Below, piece by piece: positions 1-8,257 of a stretch of 64,000 bases of DNA (position 1 is the stretch's first letter; each line of letters opens with the position of its first letter). Source of the stretch: Saprospiraceae bacterium. GTDB lineage: Bacteria > Bacteroidota > Bacteroidia > Chitinophagales > Saprospiraceae. The stretch is taken from positions 46,996 through 110,995 of the forward strand of contig JANQPA010000129.1 in NCBI GenBank assembly GCA_028285545.1, in the 5' to 3' direction. A model generated the notes under the pieces. It worked only from the letters and a program-made list of their open reading frames with translations. It was not told the origin of the DNA and ran no database searches. Position numbers and translations under genes: made by a program.

Positions 1-81
1 ATTTAATATATTTAGATCTTAGATAAGATGTTTATTTTAAAAAATCATCTAAAACCTTAATCCCCTCAACACTTACTGATC

Positions 82-846
82 ATGAAAAAGAAGAAGCTAA
101 AACTCGATTATAAAACCCTCACCTCATTAATATCGGATGGTGATCTTGAAACGGCTTTAGATCAACTCCTGGAGTTTATCGAAGGAGTAGAAACCATCAT
201 GACTACTGAAATTTATCATGCTTCTTCCAGGTTTAGAAAGCTTAAGGCTGAAAAAATGAGAGGTAAGCTAACTAATGAGGACTATCTAACCGAATTTAAC
301 TCTATCACCTATAGCATTCTTGAAATTATAAATTCTCTGAAAAAATTCAATTTAAAAAAGCTGGGTGTACAAACCTCGGAAGATGAGATTTTGCTGGAAA
401 TTGAAGAATTAGCCAAAGAGTTTGAGCAAACCAATACCATGACCAGTCAACTGGCTCAATTGAGAATGAAAATTTACCTGGCCAGAAAAATTGCGGATAA
501 GATGATCTTATGGCCTGGTTTGGCAGATAAGTTCAAAAACTCTAAGGAGGAGGCCATTATTTGTGCCATTGGTCGCAAGGTGAAAGTGATTCCTGATATT
601 GAAGACCTGCAAATTTTAGAATCCGTAACCCCGAATGCTACCACAAACCTCTCCAAAGCATTTATCATCAACGCCGTAGCAGAATTGCTTTATTCCGGCC
701 AATCTAGAATAGGCGATGATATAAGGATTAAGGCTATGCTTAAAGATTTAAACCTTCCTGATAATCTTTATCTTCAAAAAAATTCAGAAATGGTGATGGC
801 ATTACTAGGGTTTTTGACGGGACAAATGGCGCTTGATAAGTTGTAG
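82..846 (+). CDS. EAD11-like effector-associated domain protein, 254 aa
   Basis: Residues about 10-90 form a compact helical domain with the pattern of effector-associated domain 11: LISDGDLETALDQLL, then a SSRFRKL segment, a GKLTNEDY turn and a final ITYSILEIINSL helix. In known families EAD domains are death-domain-like adaptors that recruit caspase, trypsin or TIR effectors and NTPases in bacterial conflict systems. The remaining 160 residues are predicted helical (SEDEILLEIEELAKEF, then a region rich in Leu/Ile and charged residues) and I do not recognise them. There is no signal peptide or membrane segment, so the protein should be cytoplasmic. No effector or NTPase partner is in this window; it could lie upstream of position 1. 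The start ATG at 82 gives the Lys-rich beginning MKKKKLKLDY. The domain call is from memory of the family pattern, not from a search. Confidence 0.7.
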   Translation: MKKKKLKLDYKTLTSLISDGDLETALDQLLEFIEGVETIMTTEIYHASSRFRKLKAEKMRGKLTNEDYLTEFNSITYSILEIINSLKKFNLKKLGVQTSEDEILLEIEELAKEFEQTNTMTSQLAQLRMKIYLARKIADKMILWPGLADKFKNSKEEAIICAIGRKVKVIPDIEDLQILESVTPNATTNLSKAFIINAVAELLYSGQSRIGDDIRIKAMLKDLNLPDNLYLQKNSEMVMALLGFLTGQMALDKL

Positions 847-902
847 CTGAGTGAAACTAGTTTTATTAGTACAAATATTTTTTCACATAAAATTCTAACT
901 AC

Positions 903-1295
903 ATGTCAACTGCAGATCTAGTAAACAAATCTTATACCTGTTTCCAATCAGGAGATATTCCAGGCTTAATGGAAACCTATTCCGACAACATTGAATTTAT
1001 CATTAAAGGGGATGATTCTGTTCCTTATGCCGGTACTTTTCGAGGGAAAGAAGCTCTTATGGGGTTTTTCCAAAAATTAGACCAAACTGTAGAATTTTCA
1101 AAGTTTGATCTGATTGAACTTGTTACAGATGGAAACACTGCCGTGGGTTTCGTTGATATGAGTGGAACAGTCCGGGCTTCAGGAAAATCAATGGGAAGCA
1201 TAGTTGTACATCGCATACATGTCGAAAATGGGGAAATCGTCAGGTTTGAAGATTTTCCAGATACCCAAGATGTCCACGAAGCTTTTCAATCATAA
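903..1295 (+). CDS. SnoaL-like / NTF2-fold protein
   Basis: This 130-residue protein has the order of an NTF2-like alpha+beta cone: an N-terminal helix with FQSGDIPGLMETYSDNIEF, then GTFRGKEALMGFF, and a C-terminal strand set ending in NGEIVRFEDFPDT. That layout is typical of SnoaL-like or ketosteroid-isomerase-like proteins, which bind small hydrophobic ligands in a pocket. No signal peptide is visible, so it is probably cytosolic. It lies 56 bp after the EAD11-like gene on the same strand and might be co-transcribed with it, but nothing links the functions. No substrate can be inferred. Confidence 0.75.
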   Translation: MSTADLVNKSYTCFQSGDIPGLMETYSDNIEFIIKGDDSVPYAGTFRGKEALMGFFQKLDQTVEFSKFDLIELVTDGNTAVGFVDMSGTVRASGKSMGSIVVHRIHVENGEIVRFEDFPDTQDVHEAFQS

Positions 1296-1310
1296 GAAAA
1301 GGCTGCCTAA

Positions 1311-1344
1311 TTAAAAAAAACATGGGTCATTTCTCATGGCCCAT
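1311..1344 (-). terminator. Probable terminator facing the minus strand
   Basis: A stem formed by ATGGGTCAT (1322-1330) and ATGGCCCAT (1336-1344), with a five-base loop, is followed in the minus direction by a run of T (the A run at 1312-1320). It would stop transcripts of the minus-strand gene ending at 1496. The distance of about 150 bp from that stop codon lowers confidence. Confidence 0.45.
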
Positions 1345-1410
1345 CTTAGCAACCTTTAGTTGCACTTCACTGAAAATAGTATCTTTAAATGGGTGGTTAT
1401 TTGGGGCAAA

Positions 1411-1443
1411 CCCGACCCGCGCCTTAGCCCTAAAGAGGTCGGG
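1411..1443. repeat. GC-rich hairpin in intergenic space
   Basis: CCCGACC at 1411-1417 pairs with GGTCGGG at 1437-1443 around a 19-base loop. The segment is far richer in GC than the surrounding AT-rich spacer between two convergent genes. This suggests a dispersed repeat unit rather than coding sequence. No further copy was seen in this window. Confidence 0.4.
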
Positions 1444-1495
1444 GCGGAGCAGAGCAAAAAACTTCCTTTTATTACAAGTTTATCTGTCAATACAT

Positions 1496-2596
1496 TTACA
1501 TTTTATATAATCTCATAGATTCTAAGATTTGTTTTTTTATGGCTTGATCCTCTGAGTCATTGGCTACCATCTTCACAAGGACTTCATTATAGTCTATTAT
1601 TTCAGGATTCTTAATAAGAAACTCATAAAACCTTTTCACTCCTTCCAAGCCATATTTTTGAATAAAATAATTGAGATAATCATAGCTATTGAATTGAAAG
1701 TTTTTTTCACCTAATAACTGGCTTCTTTGATTTAATAAATCCAAATCTTTTTGAGCACTAAACGGCTCGATTAATATAGGTTGCAGAGGTCCAAGATATA
1801 TAATGGCGTCTATAGCCTCTCCATATGTTAATTCAAAATCTGAATATACTTTCTGATGTCTTATTGAGGAATTAGCTATCTTGATCAATTGTGGTTTAGG
1901 ATCTACTAATTCAGAGTTGGAGTCAATATGAACAATGGTTATCGGACTATCCAATCGACTTTCCAATAGGTCCACAAGGTTGATATAATTGACTGGCTTG
2001 GGGTCCTTTCTAAATAAATGTCGGCGTCCCATAATCACAAAAGCTTTCCGTTTTTTGTCTATGACTTCATCCCAGATAACAGTAGCAAAATGTCGATCTC
2101 TGCGCCCCAAATATGGCCAGAATTCAGCCGCTTCTTTAATTTGATCCCAATCAACTGGTGGATCGGCGGCAATGACTCTAAATTTATGTTCATCCGGGAG
2201 TTTTTCATTGATCAATCTTATGTTTTTTATAAGAATAGCAGTGCTTCCTCCCGGACCAAATTGCAATAGGGAGTTAGTGGCGTTGAACCACACCTTTCTT
2301 ACTTCCTCATAAGGAATATTTTCTCCTTGAATATACCTGTCGAGTGTTTCCTGATATAAAGAATTGCCGAGTTCTAAGACGATATCATCAACCGTTTTCT
2401 GAAAACTTGTATCTCTAAACAACTGTAAATAAAATTCGGTAATCTCCTGAATATCGTGACGCTCTCCAAAAGCCACAATTGAGCTTGTATCATAGGCTTC
2501 AATGATTTGATTTACAGGGTTTTTTAGTTCATGGGATTGACTAAAAATTGACTGGAAGCTCCCTAACAGGATAAAAATCAATACTGGATATCTCAT
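1496..2596 (-). CDS. Secreted ChaN/erythromycin-esterase-like (Tiki superfamily) protein
   Basis: The protein has 366 residues and starts with a signal peptide (MRYPVLIFILLGSFQSIFSQ). It then shows the VAFGERHD strand-loop (about residues 41-48) seen at the active or haem site of EreA/ChaN/TraB-type folds, where a Gly-Glu-x-His or similar signature begins the core. Later parts, such as IVLELGNSLYQETLDRYI and KAFVIMGRRHLFR with a second conserved Gly-x-x-His region, fit the same superfamily. The likely location is the periplasm. Substrate is unknown: family members bind haem iron, hydrolyse macrolide lactones or cleave peptides. Family-level assignment is moderate and no specific activity is claimed. 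Confidence 0.6.
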   Translation of the reverse strand: MRYPVLIFILLGSFQSIFSQSHELKNPVNQIIEAYDTSSIVAFGERHDIQEITEFYLQLFRDTSFQKTVDDIVLELGNSLYQETLDRYIQGENIPYEEVRKVWFNATNSLLQFGPGGSTAILIKNIRLINEKLPDEHKFRVIAADPPVDWDQIKEAAEFWPYLGRRDRHFATVIWDEVIDKKRKAFVIMGRRHLFRKDPKPVNYINLVDLLESRLDSPITIVHIDSNSELVDPKPQLIKIANSSIRHQKVYSDFELTYGEAIDAIIYLGPLQPILIEPFSAQKDLDLLNQRSQLLGEKNFQFNSYDYLNYFIQKYGLEGVKRFYEFLIKNPEIIDYNEVLVKMVANDSEDQAIKKQILESMRLYKM

Positions 2597-2600
2597 ATTT

Positions 2601-2630
2601 TGTTTGATTCATTTAAGCGTAAATCAAACA
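2601..2630. promoter_or_regulatory. Inverted repeat just upstream of the ChaN-like gene
   Basis: TGTTTGATT (2601-2609) and its exact complement AATCAAACA (2622-2630) are separated by 12 bases. They sit 5-34 bp upstream of the start codon at 2596. This could be an operator or a leader hairpin that masks translation initiation. No regulator can be named. Confidence 0.4.
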
Positions 2631-2692
2631 GGATCAGCTAAACTTTTAAAACATTGTAGACCAAATCCAGGTTAGCGAATGACGAAATTTTA

Positions 2693-3472
2693 TTATAATA
2701 GATCAAGTGGCAGATGGTCCACCAGGTTTTCTTTGTAGGTCGCTCCAATTGGTATATTTTGATCTTTGATTTGGACCATATTCCCCCTTATTTTTTTAAT
2801 ATGATTCTTATTAACAATAAAGGATTTCTGAACTCTGATAAATTCATCTTGAGGAAGTTCCTGCTCCATCTTTTTCATCGTTTTTTTGGTCACTAATATT
2901 TCTTCTGAAGTATTAATTTTAACGTAATCTCTCAAGCCCTCAATGAAGAGAATATCAGAGGTTTTAACCTTAACAAGTTCCTTATTCACCTTTATGTAAA
3001 GATGATTTATTATTGGCTTCAAAATTTCCTCCTGCCCGTTTTTTATCGAAAATGTTTGTATTAGAAATTCATAAAGCATAAAAAATAAGAGGTAGTTCTT
3101 GTAAAGGTAGGCGTATTGTTTCAGGTAATCTCCCCCTTCATATATGACGATAGTCAGGGAATAATCAAAACTGAATGCGACAATTTTCCAAAGTGCATTT
3201 TCAATAAAAATTTTCAAAAAAACTCCGATTACAGGCAATAGGATTAAAGAGGCCAGAAAAAATATAGGCCGGTGAATAAACTGAAATCGCCATTTTTTAT
3301 AGGCAAAATAAAGAATAAGGAGTGGGAGAAAATGATACAAAAATAAGGTCGCCCCAATTCTGATGTCCCAATTGCGTGGTGCATCGAATAATATCCAGAA
3401 AAAAATAGTGCCCGCAAATAAAATTACCATAAAAAGTCTGGACAAATCCTGACTTGATTTTTGACTAGTCAT
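2693..3472 (-). CDS. Membrane-bound LytTR transcription regulator
   Basis: The 259-residue protein has about four hydrophobic segments in its first 150 residues (for example LFMVILFAGTIFFWILF and FFLASLILLPVIGVFLKIF). A C-terminal LytTR DNA-binding domain follows at about 160-255, marked by DILFIEGLRDYVKI, RVQKSFIVN and IPIGATYKE. There is no receiver domain, so signals are probably sensed through the membrane part rather than by phosphorylation. LytTR proteins bind pairs of short direct repeats. Neighbours on both sides are minus-strand genes with gaps over 90 bp, so it is probably transcribed alone. The target is unknown. Confidence 0.85.
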   Translation of the reverse strand: MTSQKSSQDLSRLFMVILFAGTIFFWILFDAPRNWDIRIGATLFLYHFLPLLILYFAYKKWRFQFIHRPIFFLASLILLPVIGVFLKIFIENALWKIVAFSFDYSLTIVIYEGGDYLKQYAYLYKNYLLFFMLYEFLIQTFSIKNGQEEILKPIINHLYIKVNKELVKVKTSDILFIEGLRDYVKINTSEEILVTKKTMKKMEQELPQDEFIRVQKSFIVNKNHIKKIRGNMVQIKDQNIPIGATYKENLVDHLPLDLL

Positions 3473-3609
3473 AAAACCCTTAATTAATTCTTTTCAAAAT
3501 TAAACAATCTTATTCAGGCAGTTTCTTACCTGCAAGTAGAACTTAAATAAGAGAATGCTAAAAAAGTGTTTTAAGGAGAGAGCCTTTAATTAAATTGAGG
3601 TCTTATTTT

Positions 3610-4752
3610 CTAATTGGTTGCAAATAACATTGTTGATATTTCCTCAACTAACTGGTCTTTTACTGAGGGTGCCTGATTAGAAAGGATGATTATGGTTTTG
3701 TCCTGATCTATATACCGCACCATTGAAGATTCATACCCTGGCCAAAGGCCATTATGATCCAGCCGCTTGCCATAGTTGTCACCATTAATTTCAAAATTAT
3801 CACGAACATACCAGCCAAAGCCATATTCTGAATTATTGCCATCAGATAATTGATAAGAAGAAAAGGCCGCTTCCTTTGATTGGTCACTTATCAATGTATT
3901 ATCGTATAATGCCCGATCCCATTTAAGCAAATCAATGGTATTGGATAATATTCCTACTCCTCCATACATTGAATCAGACCAAGCCAAACCAAATGAAGGA
4001 ATAAATACTGAGTCTTTAGAATTAAAAACTTTCCCGAAAACATAATCCTCCATTTCATTGCCTTTAAGCTGCTGAGAGAAAATACCAGTATGCTTCATTT
4101 CCAGTGGCTGTAATATTTTCTCTCTTAATATTTCAGTATAATGTTTACCAGTGTTTTCTTGAAGGATCAAGGCCAATAGAAAATAACCTACATTGGAATA
4201 TTCCCATTTTTCTCCAGGATTAAAGGCTAGTTGAGGTTTTTCGTTCTTTAAATAATTGAGAACAAATTCATTGTGATAGATTTTTCCTTGCTGCATGTTT
4301 TGACCAGCCCATCCAAAAAATTGGCGTTCCGAAAGCCCTGAGGTATGAGTTAATAAATGGCGGATTGTAATGTTTTCATAAGGCAACTCAGGAAAATATT
4401 TTATGATCTTATCATCATAATTTATTTTTCCTTCTTCCTCTAACATCATAATTAGCATAGCCGTAAACTGCTTAGACAATGAAGCTATTTCAAACATGGA
4501 TTCCGAATCGATGTTTTCTTTTTCATCCCTGTCTTTATAGCCGTATTCTTTATTGAATATTATGCTGCCCTGATCAGCCACCAAAACAGCACCGCTGAAT
4601 TGTCCCTTCTGATGGTAATTATGGACCAAATCGTTTATTTGTTTGGTCATCTGCTGACTTTTTAATTCATCTTGTTTTAATCCTATTTTTTGGCATGATA
4701 CCAAAAAGTTGAATAAAAGGAAGGCAGTCAATAGTTGAGTAAAACTCTTCAT
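3610..4752 (-). CDS. Lipoprotein serine hydrolase, class C beta-lactamase fold
   Basis: This 380-residue protein begins with a lipoprotein signal ending in LVSC (Cys20). The serine hydrolase triad of the AmpC/DD-peptidase superfamily is visible: S91-L-S-K94, YSN in KWEYSNVGYF, and an HNG triad in LDHNGLWPGYE near the C terminus. It should be anchored in the cell envelope facing the periplasm or outside. Members of this group act as esterases, peptidases or beta-lactamases. The sequence alone does not distinguish these, so no resistance function is claimed. Confidence 0.85.
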   Translation of the reverse strand: MKSFTQLLTAFLLFNFLVSCQKIGLKQDELKSQQMTKQINDLVHNYHQKGQFSGAVLVADQGSIIFNKEYGYKDRDEKENIDSESMFEIASLSKQFTAMLIMMLEEEGKINYDDKIIKYFPELPYENITIRHLLTHTSGLSERQFFGWAGQNMQQGKIYHNEFVLNYLKNEKPQLAFNPGEKWEYSNVGYFLLALILQENTGKHYTEILREKILQPLEMKHTGIFSQQLKGNEMEDYVFGKVFNSKDSVFIPSFGLAWSDSMYGGVGILSNTIDLLKWDRALYDNTLISDQSKEAAFSSYQLSDGNNSEYGFGWYVRDNFEINGDNYGKRLDHNGLWPGYESSMVRYIDQDKTIIILSNQAPSVKDQLVEEISTMLFATN

Positions 4753-5011
4753 TTTGTATTTAATTTTGATTTTACAAATAAGTTTTGGAAATCAAAACCT
4801 TTTTAATGCTGCCTTAGACGACTATGCTGGTTGGATTGGTTGCTCAATTTTGTAGTTACCACAAGAAGTTTTTTTGTTTGAGGAACAAACAATACGAGTC
4901 GCTTTTTAATTTTTTGAAGAAAGCGAAATAGGTTTTCCAAAAACATTTTGGCCCTTCCAGGGCTGTGAGCAAAGGATAAAGATTTGCAGTTAGCTGGAAA
5001 ATAGGCTTATC

Positions 5012-7126
5012 TTAATTCATAATAAGTTCATCTAAAAACAACCAGGCTTTTTCTCCTTTGGCGGTGTGCCAGCCTGGGCACCTTCCTTGGTTTTTGATTT
5101 CGAACTTTAGGTACCGTGTACTTTGATTTGCAATAGCCTTTTTTAGTTCAATTGGTCCAGATTTTTGATTGGGGCCAAGCTTAGGATTCTTTATCATCAA
5201 GATTTCCTTGAACTCATTCCCGTCTTTTGAAATCAGGATTTTGATTTCAGGGGGTGGAAAAATCCATGAGCCTGGTTGATTTAAATAACGTAATCCCAAT
5301 TCCTTAATAGATTTTTCCTGTTTAAAAATGATCAGAACCTCAACATTTTCCCCTTCAAATCCCAGCCAGGTATTTCCGTGGATATTGGCATTACCGTTGG
5401 TACCATCTAATAAAGTAATTTTTCCCTTCGCAGCATATTTTGAAGAAGGAGCGGGAGTCAGATAAATATCCTGTACATTATTGTTTATTCTGACCTTGGT
5501 TGAATCCAGAAGGCCAATCTTTTTTCCCTTCCAAAAAACAGCAGCCTTAATATCTCCACTTTTTTTCAGCATGAAGGGATTTTCATAAATAGGGCTTTCA
5601 AGATCAGGAGTCCCTCCATCCAACGTGTAGCGAATTTGCCCCTTTGAGAAGGATGCATTTATTGACACTGCCACAGGCCTATCAAAGGCCTCCTGTTTGC
5701 GATGAATAAATGGGCGAATAAAATCATCGTCGTAAATTTGGATGTCTTGTAGCAATACATTTTCCAGCTCTTCTTTTTTTTCCGAAAAATCAGGATCTTC
5801 AGCAAGGTTTTTTACCTCCCATTCATCCTCGCTAAGGTTAAAAAGCTGTTCTCTTTCTCTTCCATTTACAAAATACCGGATGAATTTCCAATCATCATCG
5901 GTTCGTACAGCCCTCATCTCGCGCGCATGTGAAAGGAATACGTGATCCCGGTGCTTATTTAGTGAGTTTTGGAGGACAGGATAAAGACTTTTTCCTTCAA
6001 CACCAAGTGGGGTTTTGATTTTTACTAAATCACAAATGGTTGGATAGATGTCATATAGATAACAGAGGGCAGTGGTTTTTTGGTTTTTTTGAAATCCCGG
6101 AGCAGCAATAATCATCGGAACTTTTACACTATGCTCATATACACTTTGTTTTCCCAAAAGACCATGCTGTCCTACTGCCAAACCATTATCTCCAGCAAAA
6201 ACAATTATGGTATTATCTAAAAGTTTTTTTTGTTCCAAGGCATCAATAATTCTTCCTATCTGTGCATCAACCTCTGAAATCATTGCATAATAGGCAGCGA
6301 TTTCTTTTTTAATAAGGTTCTTGGTTCTAGGCAGAGGCAATAGGCTTTCATCCCGCGTATAAAGATGCCCATTATCAAAAGGATGTTGTGGTTGAAAATT
6401 AGGCGGCAAAGTAATTTTTTCGGAGTCATACATTTTCCTAAATTTCTCTGGTGCCTCCCTTGGATCATGTGGAGAGGTATATGCTACATACAGGCAGAAT
6501 GGTTTTTTGGATCCTCGGCTTTTTATAAAATCAATGGCTGCATCACTGTACATTTTACTTGAAAAATTATTGGCCTGCCATCTATTTTTTTGAGGATACA
6601 CTGATGTTGAATCAAAATCCCAAAGCTGTGGACGCCGATGTCCACCATCTTTTGGCCAATGCATTCCTCCGATAAAAATATTGGAGCCCTCAGTGAAGCT
6701 TTCTGCAATCTTGGAATTATTATTATGCCATTTCCCTGTAAAAAAGGAATTATAACCCTTCTTTTTTAAAAGTTCAGGAAAAGTAGTGAAATCAAAATGA
6801 GTATTGGAGGGTACCCTCCCTCTATCGATAAATTCTCGGGGAATATGGAAATATGGGCGGCCCGATAATAACATGGCCCTGCTAGGCGCACAAACTCCTC
6901 CATGATGTGATCCCATTACATAGGTATTCTCAAAACTCATTCCCATTTTCGCCAAGCGATCCATATTGGGAGTATACACCTCTTCGTTTCCCCATGCCCC
7001 TATTGTGTTAAATCGTTGATCGTCAGTAAACAGAACTACTAAATTCCTATAATTTCTGTTCTTTCTACAAGAGCTAATGGCAATAATGATGGCCAAAAAT
7101 AAAAGTATCCTTATCTGTATTCTCAT
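5012..7126 (-). CDS. S1-family sulfatase lipoprotein with CHB_HEX and F5/8-like C-terminal domains
   Basis: The 704-residue protein has a lipobox (ISSC, Cys20), metal-binding VVLFTDDQ near residues 30-37 and the sulfatase signature C79-A-P-S-R. Cys79 would be converted to formylglycine. The catalytic part extends to about residue 480 and includes KWHNN and a FAGDNG metal site. After it, a chitobiase/hexosaminidase C-terminal-like beta domain (IRYTLDGGTPDLESPIY) and a discoidin-like jelly roll (TWLGFEGENVEVLIIF, then RYLKFEIKN) form the tail to residue 704. The enzyme should remove sulfate from a glycan outside the cell. No formylglycine-generating enzyme or glycosidase lies beside it, so the substrate is open; carrageenan- or fucoidan-like polymers are only a guess. 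Confidence 0.9.
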   Translation of the reverse strand: MRIQIRILLFLAIIIAISSCRKNRNYRNLVVLFTDDQRFNTIGAWGNEEVYTPNMDRLAKMGMSFENTYVMGSHHGGVCAPSRAMLLSGRPYFHIPREFIDRGRVPSNTHFDFTTFPELLKKKGYNSFFTGKWHNNNSKIAESFTEGSNIFIGGMHWPKDGGHRRPQLWDFDSTSVYPQKNRWQANNFSSKMYSDAAIDFIKSRGSKKPFCLYVAYTSPHDPREAPEKFRKMYDSEKITLPPNFQPQHPFDNGHLYTRDESLLPLPRTKNLIKKEIAAYYAMISEVDAQIGRIIDALEQKKLLDNTIIVFAGDNGLAVGQHGLLGKQSVYEHSVKVPMIIAAPGFQKNQKTTALCYLYDIYPTICDLVKIKTPLGVEGKSLYPVLQNSLNKHRDHVFLSHAREMRAVRTDDDWKFIRYFVNGREREQLFNLSEDEWEVKNLAEDPDFSEKKEELENVLLQDIQIYDDDFIRPFIHRKQEAFDRPVAVSINASFSKGQIRYTLDGGTPDLESPIYENPFMLKKSGDIKAAVFWKGKKIGLLDSTKVRINNNVQDIYLTPAPSSKYAAKGKITLLDGTNGNANIHGNTWLGFEGENVEVLIIFKQEKSIKELGLRYLNQPGSWIFPPPEIKILISKDGNEFKEILMIKNPKLGPNQKSGPIELKKAIANQSTRYLKFEIKNQGRCPGWHTAKGEKAWLFLDELIMN

Positions 7127-7231
7127 GGAATCAAGATAAGAAATTTGAATTTTGGCCTGCTGATATTGTCATAAATAAATTACCCCCACTATTTTCTTCC
7201 AGATAATGGGGGCTTTTATGGTTTTTTGGAA

Positions 7232-7702
7232 TTAACAACAACCCGAGCCGGGAGTACAACAGCCTGAATCGTTCACCAAAACAGCTTGATTCTCTTTGGC
7301 TTTTGATACAGGAATTTCACATTTTTCTTTTGCCAGGCAATCTGTTTGTGTGCTTAGCAATAATAAATCCCCCTCATCATAACCGAGTCTATATTTTCCT
7401 ATGGTATTGGATTGATATTCCACCTCAATCTCCAAATCCTCCAGTTCTAAGACTTTTTCAGATAGGCTAATAATATTGACCAACTTTTGTGGGGCCAGAC
7501 GATGATCAAAATCGTCAGCTGAATATAATTGAAAGTTAATGGTATCATCTTGTCTGATGGTTCCTCCACAATCAATGAACTGTTTGCTTATTTTCCCGAT
7601 TTCAGTGACATGAAAATGGGAAGGTACATATTCATTATTGGGTAGCCTAAATCGAATATCGCTTAGATCCTGAAGATGTGTTTTTAATTCTGATAACTTC
7701 AT
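7232..7702 (-). CDS. DUF6428-like protein of an arsenic-type locus
   Basis: The 156-residue cytosolic protein starts MKLSELKTHLQDL and contains VPSHFHVTEIG with two histidines and IDCGGTIRQDD. It ends in a Cys-rich tail, SGCCTPGSGCC. This matches my memory of the DUF6428 family found next to ArsR in Bacteroidota arsenic loci. The paired cysteines suggest metalloid or metal binding, which is inference. It lies 76 bp downstream of arsR on the same strand, and its upstream gap holds a second copy of the palindrome found before arsR, so both genes appear to answer to the same repressor. An arsenite pump or ArsC is not present in the window. Confidence 0.7.
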   Translation of the reverse strand: MKLSELKTHLQDLSDIRFRLPNNEYVPSHFHVTEIGKISKQFIDCGGTIRQDDTINFQLYSADDFDHRLAPQKLVNIISLSEKVLELEDLEIEVEYQSNTIGKYRLGYDEGDLLLLSTQTDCLAKEKCEIPVSKAKENQAVLVNDSGCCTPGSGCC

Positions 7703-7744
7703 TTTACTATTTTTTTATTGAATAATTTATTTTAATTTCCATTT

Positions 7745-7760
7745 ATCGCAATATTACGAT
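7745..7760. promoter_or_regulatory. ArsR-type operator, copy 2
   Basis: ATCGCAATATTACGAT is a near-perfect palindrome (consensus ATCGYAATATTRCGAT). It lies 43 bp upstream of the DUF6428-like start at 7702. The same core occurs upstream of arsR at 8131-8146, which supports its being the repressor site. Confidence 0.7.
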
Positions 7761-7778
7761 TAATAAGATCAAAAAAAA

Positions 7779-8111
7779 TCAGCACGCACAGTCCTGATCA
7801 GATACCAATGCATCGAATAAGCCATTAAATTTGGTCTGAACCTCTTTCCATTTAAGGGGATCAATACAATAGCAAACACTGGTCCCCTGAATAGTTCCCT
7901 GAATGATGCCTACAGCCTTCAACTCTTTTAAATGTCTGGAAATGGTAGCTTGTGCCAATGGAATTTCATCAACCAAATCGCCACAAATACAGCTGTTAAC
8001 TCTAAGTAATTGTTGTATGATGGCAATACGAGCCGGATGTCCAAGCGCTTTTGCCAGGCTGGCCAGCTCGTTTTGCTCTTTGGTAAAGTTCTCTGTTTTG
8101 GTAAGTCCCAT
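7779..8111 (-). CDS. arsR: ArsR/SmtB-family metalloregulator
   Basis: This 110-residue winged-helix repressor shows LAKALGHPARIAIIQQLL, a recognition helix LAQATISRHLKEL and the wing VGIIQGTIQGTSVCYCI. Cysteine pairs occur at CICGDL in the alpha-3 region (the classical arsenite site position) and at the very C terminus (CAC). These fit trivalent metalloid sensing, though the exact ligand is not proven. The start at 8111 is preceded 20 bp upstream by a palindrome shared with the next gene, so autoregulation is expected. In the family, metalloid binding releases the repressor from DNA. Confidence 0.88.
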   Translation of the reverse strand: MGLTKTENFTKEQNELASLAKALGHPARIAIIQQLLRVNSCICGDLVDEIPLAQATISRHLKELKAVGIIQGTIQGTSVCYCIDPLKWKEVQTKFNGLFDALVSDQDCAC

Positions 8112-8130
8112 TGTTTTATTTTATCGCTTT

Positions 8131-8146
8131 ATTGCAATATTACGAT
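8131..8146. promoter_or_regulatory. ArsR-type operator, copy 1
   Basis: ATTGCAATATTACGAT differs by one base from the copy at 7745-7760. Both share the core TGCAATATTACGAT or CGCAATATTACGAT. It lies 20-35 bp upstream of the arsR start and probably overlaps the promoter. Confidence 0.72.
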
Positions 8147-8257
8147 TAAACAATAAATAATCCAAATCTTCAATCCTATTTTTTTTGATTTAAATTAAAT
8201 GGAACTTATTTTCTTTAGCCGCAAAAGAATGGTGAATGGCAAATTTTGAATAGTTGC

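Noticed and set aside
1322..1510. Small plus-strand frame of 62 residues
   Set aside because: It overlaps a hairpin terminator and the end of the minus-strand gene, has no family pattern and includes the GC-rich repeat, so it is not reported as a gene.
3610..4752. Antibiotic-resistance beta-lactamase
   Set aside because: The SxxK/YxN/HxG pattern only shows the broad class C fold, which includes many esterases and peptidases. The same caution applies to the gene at 45844-47244 and to the metallo-hydrolases.
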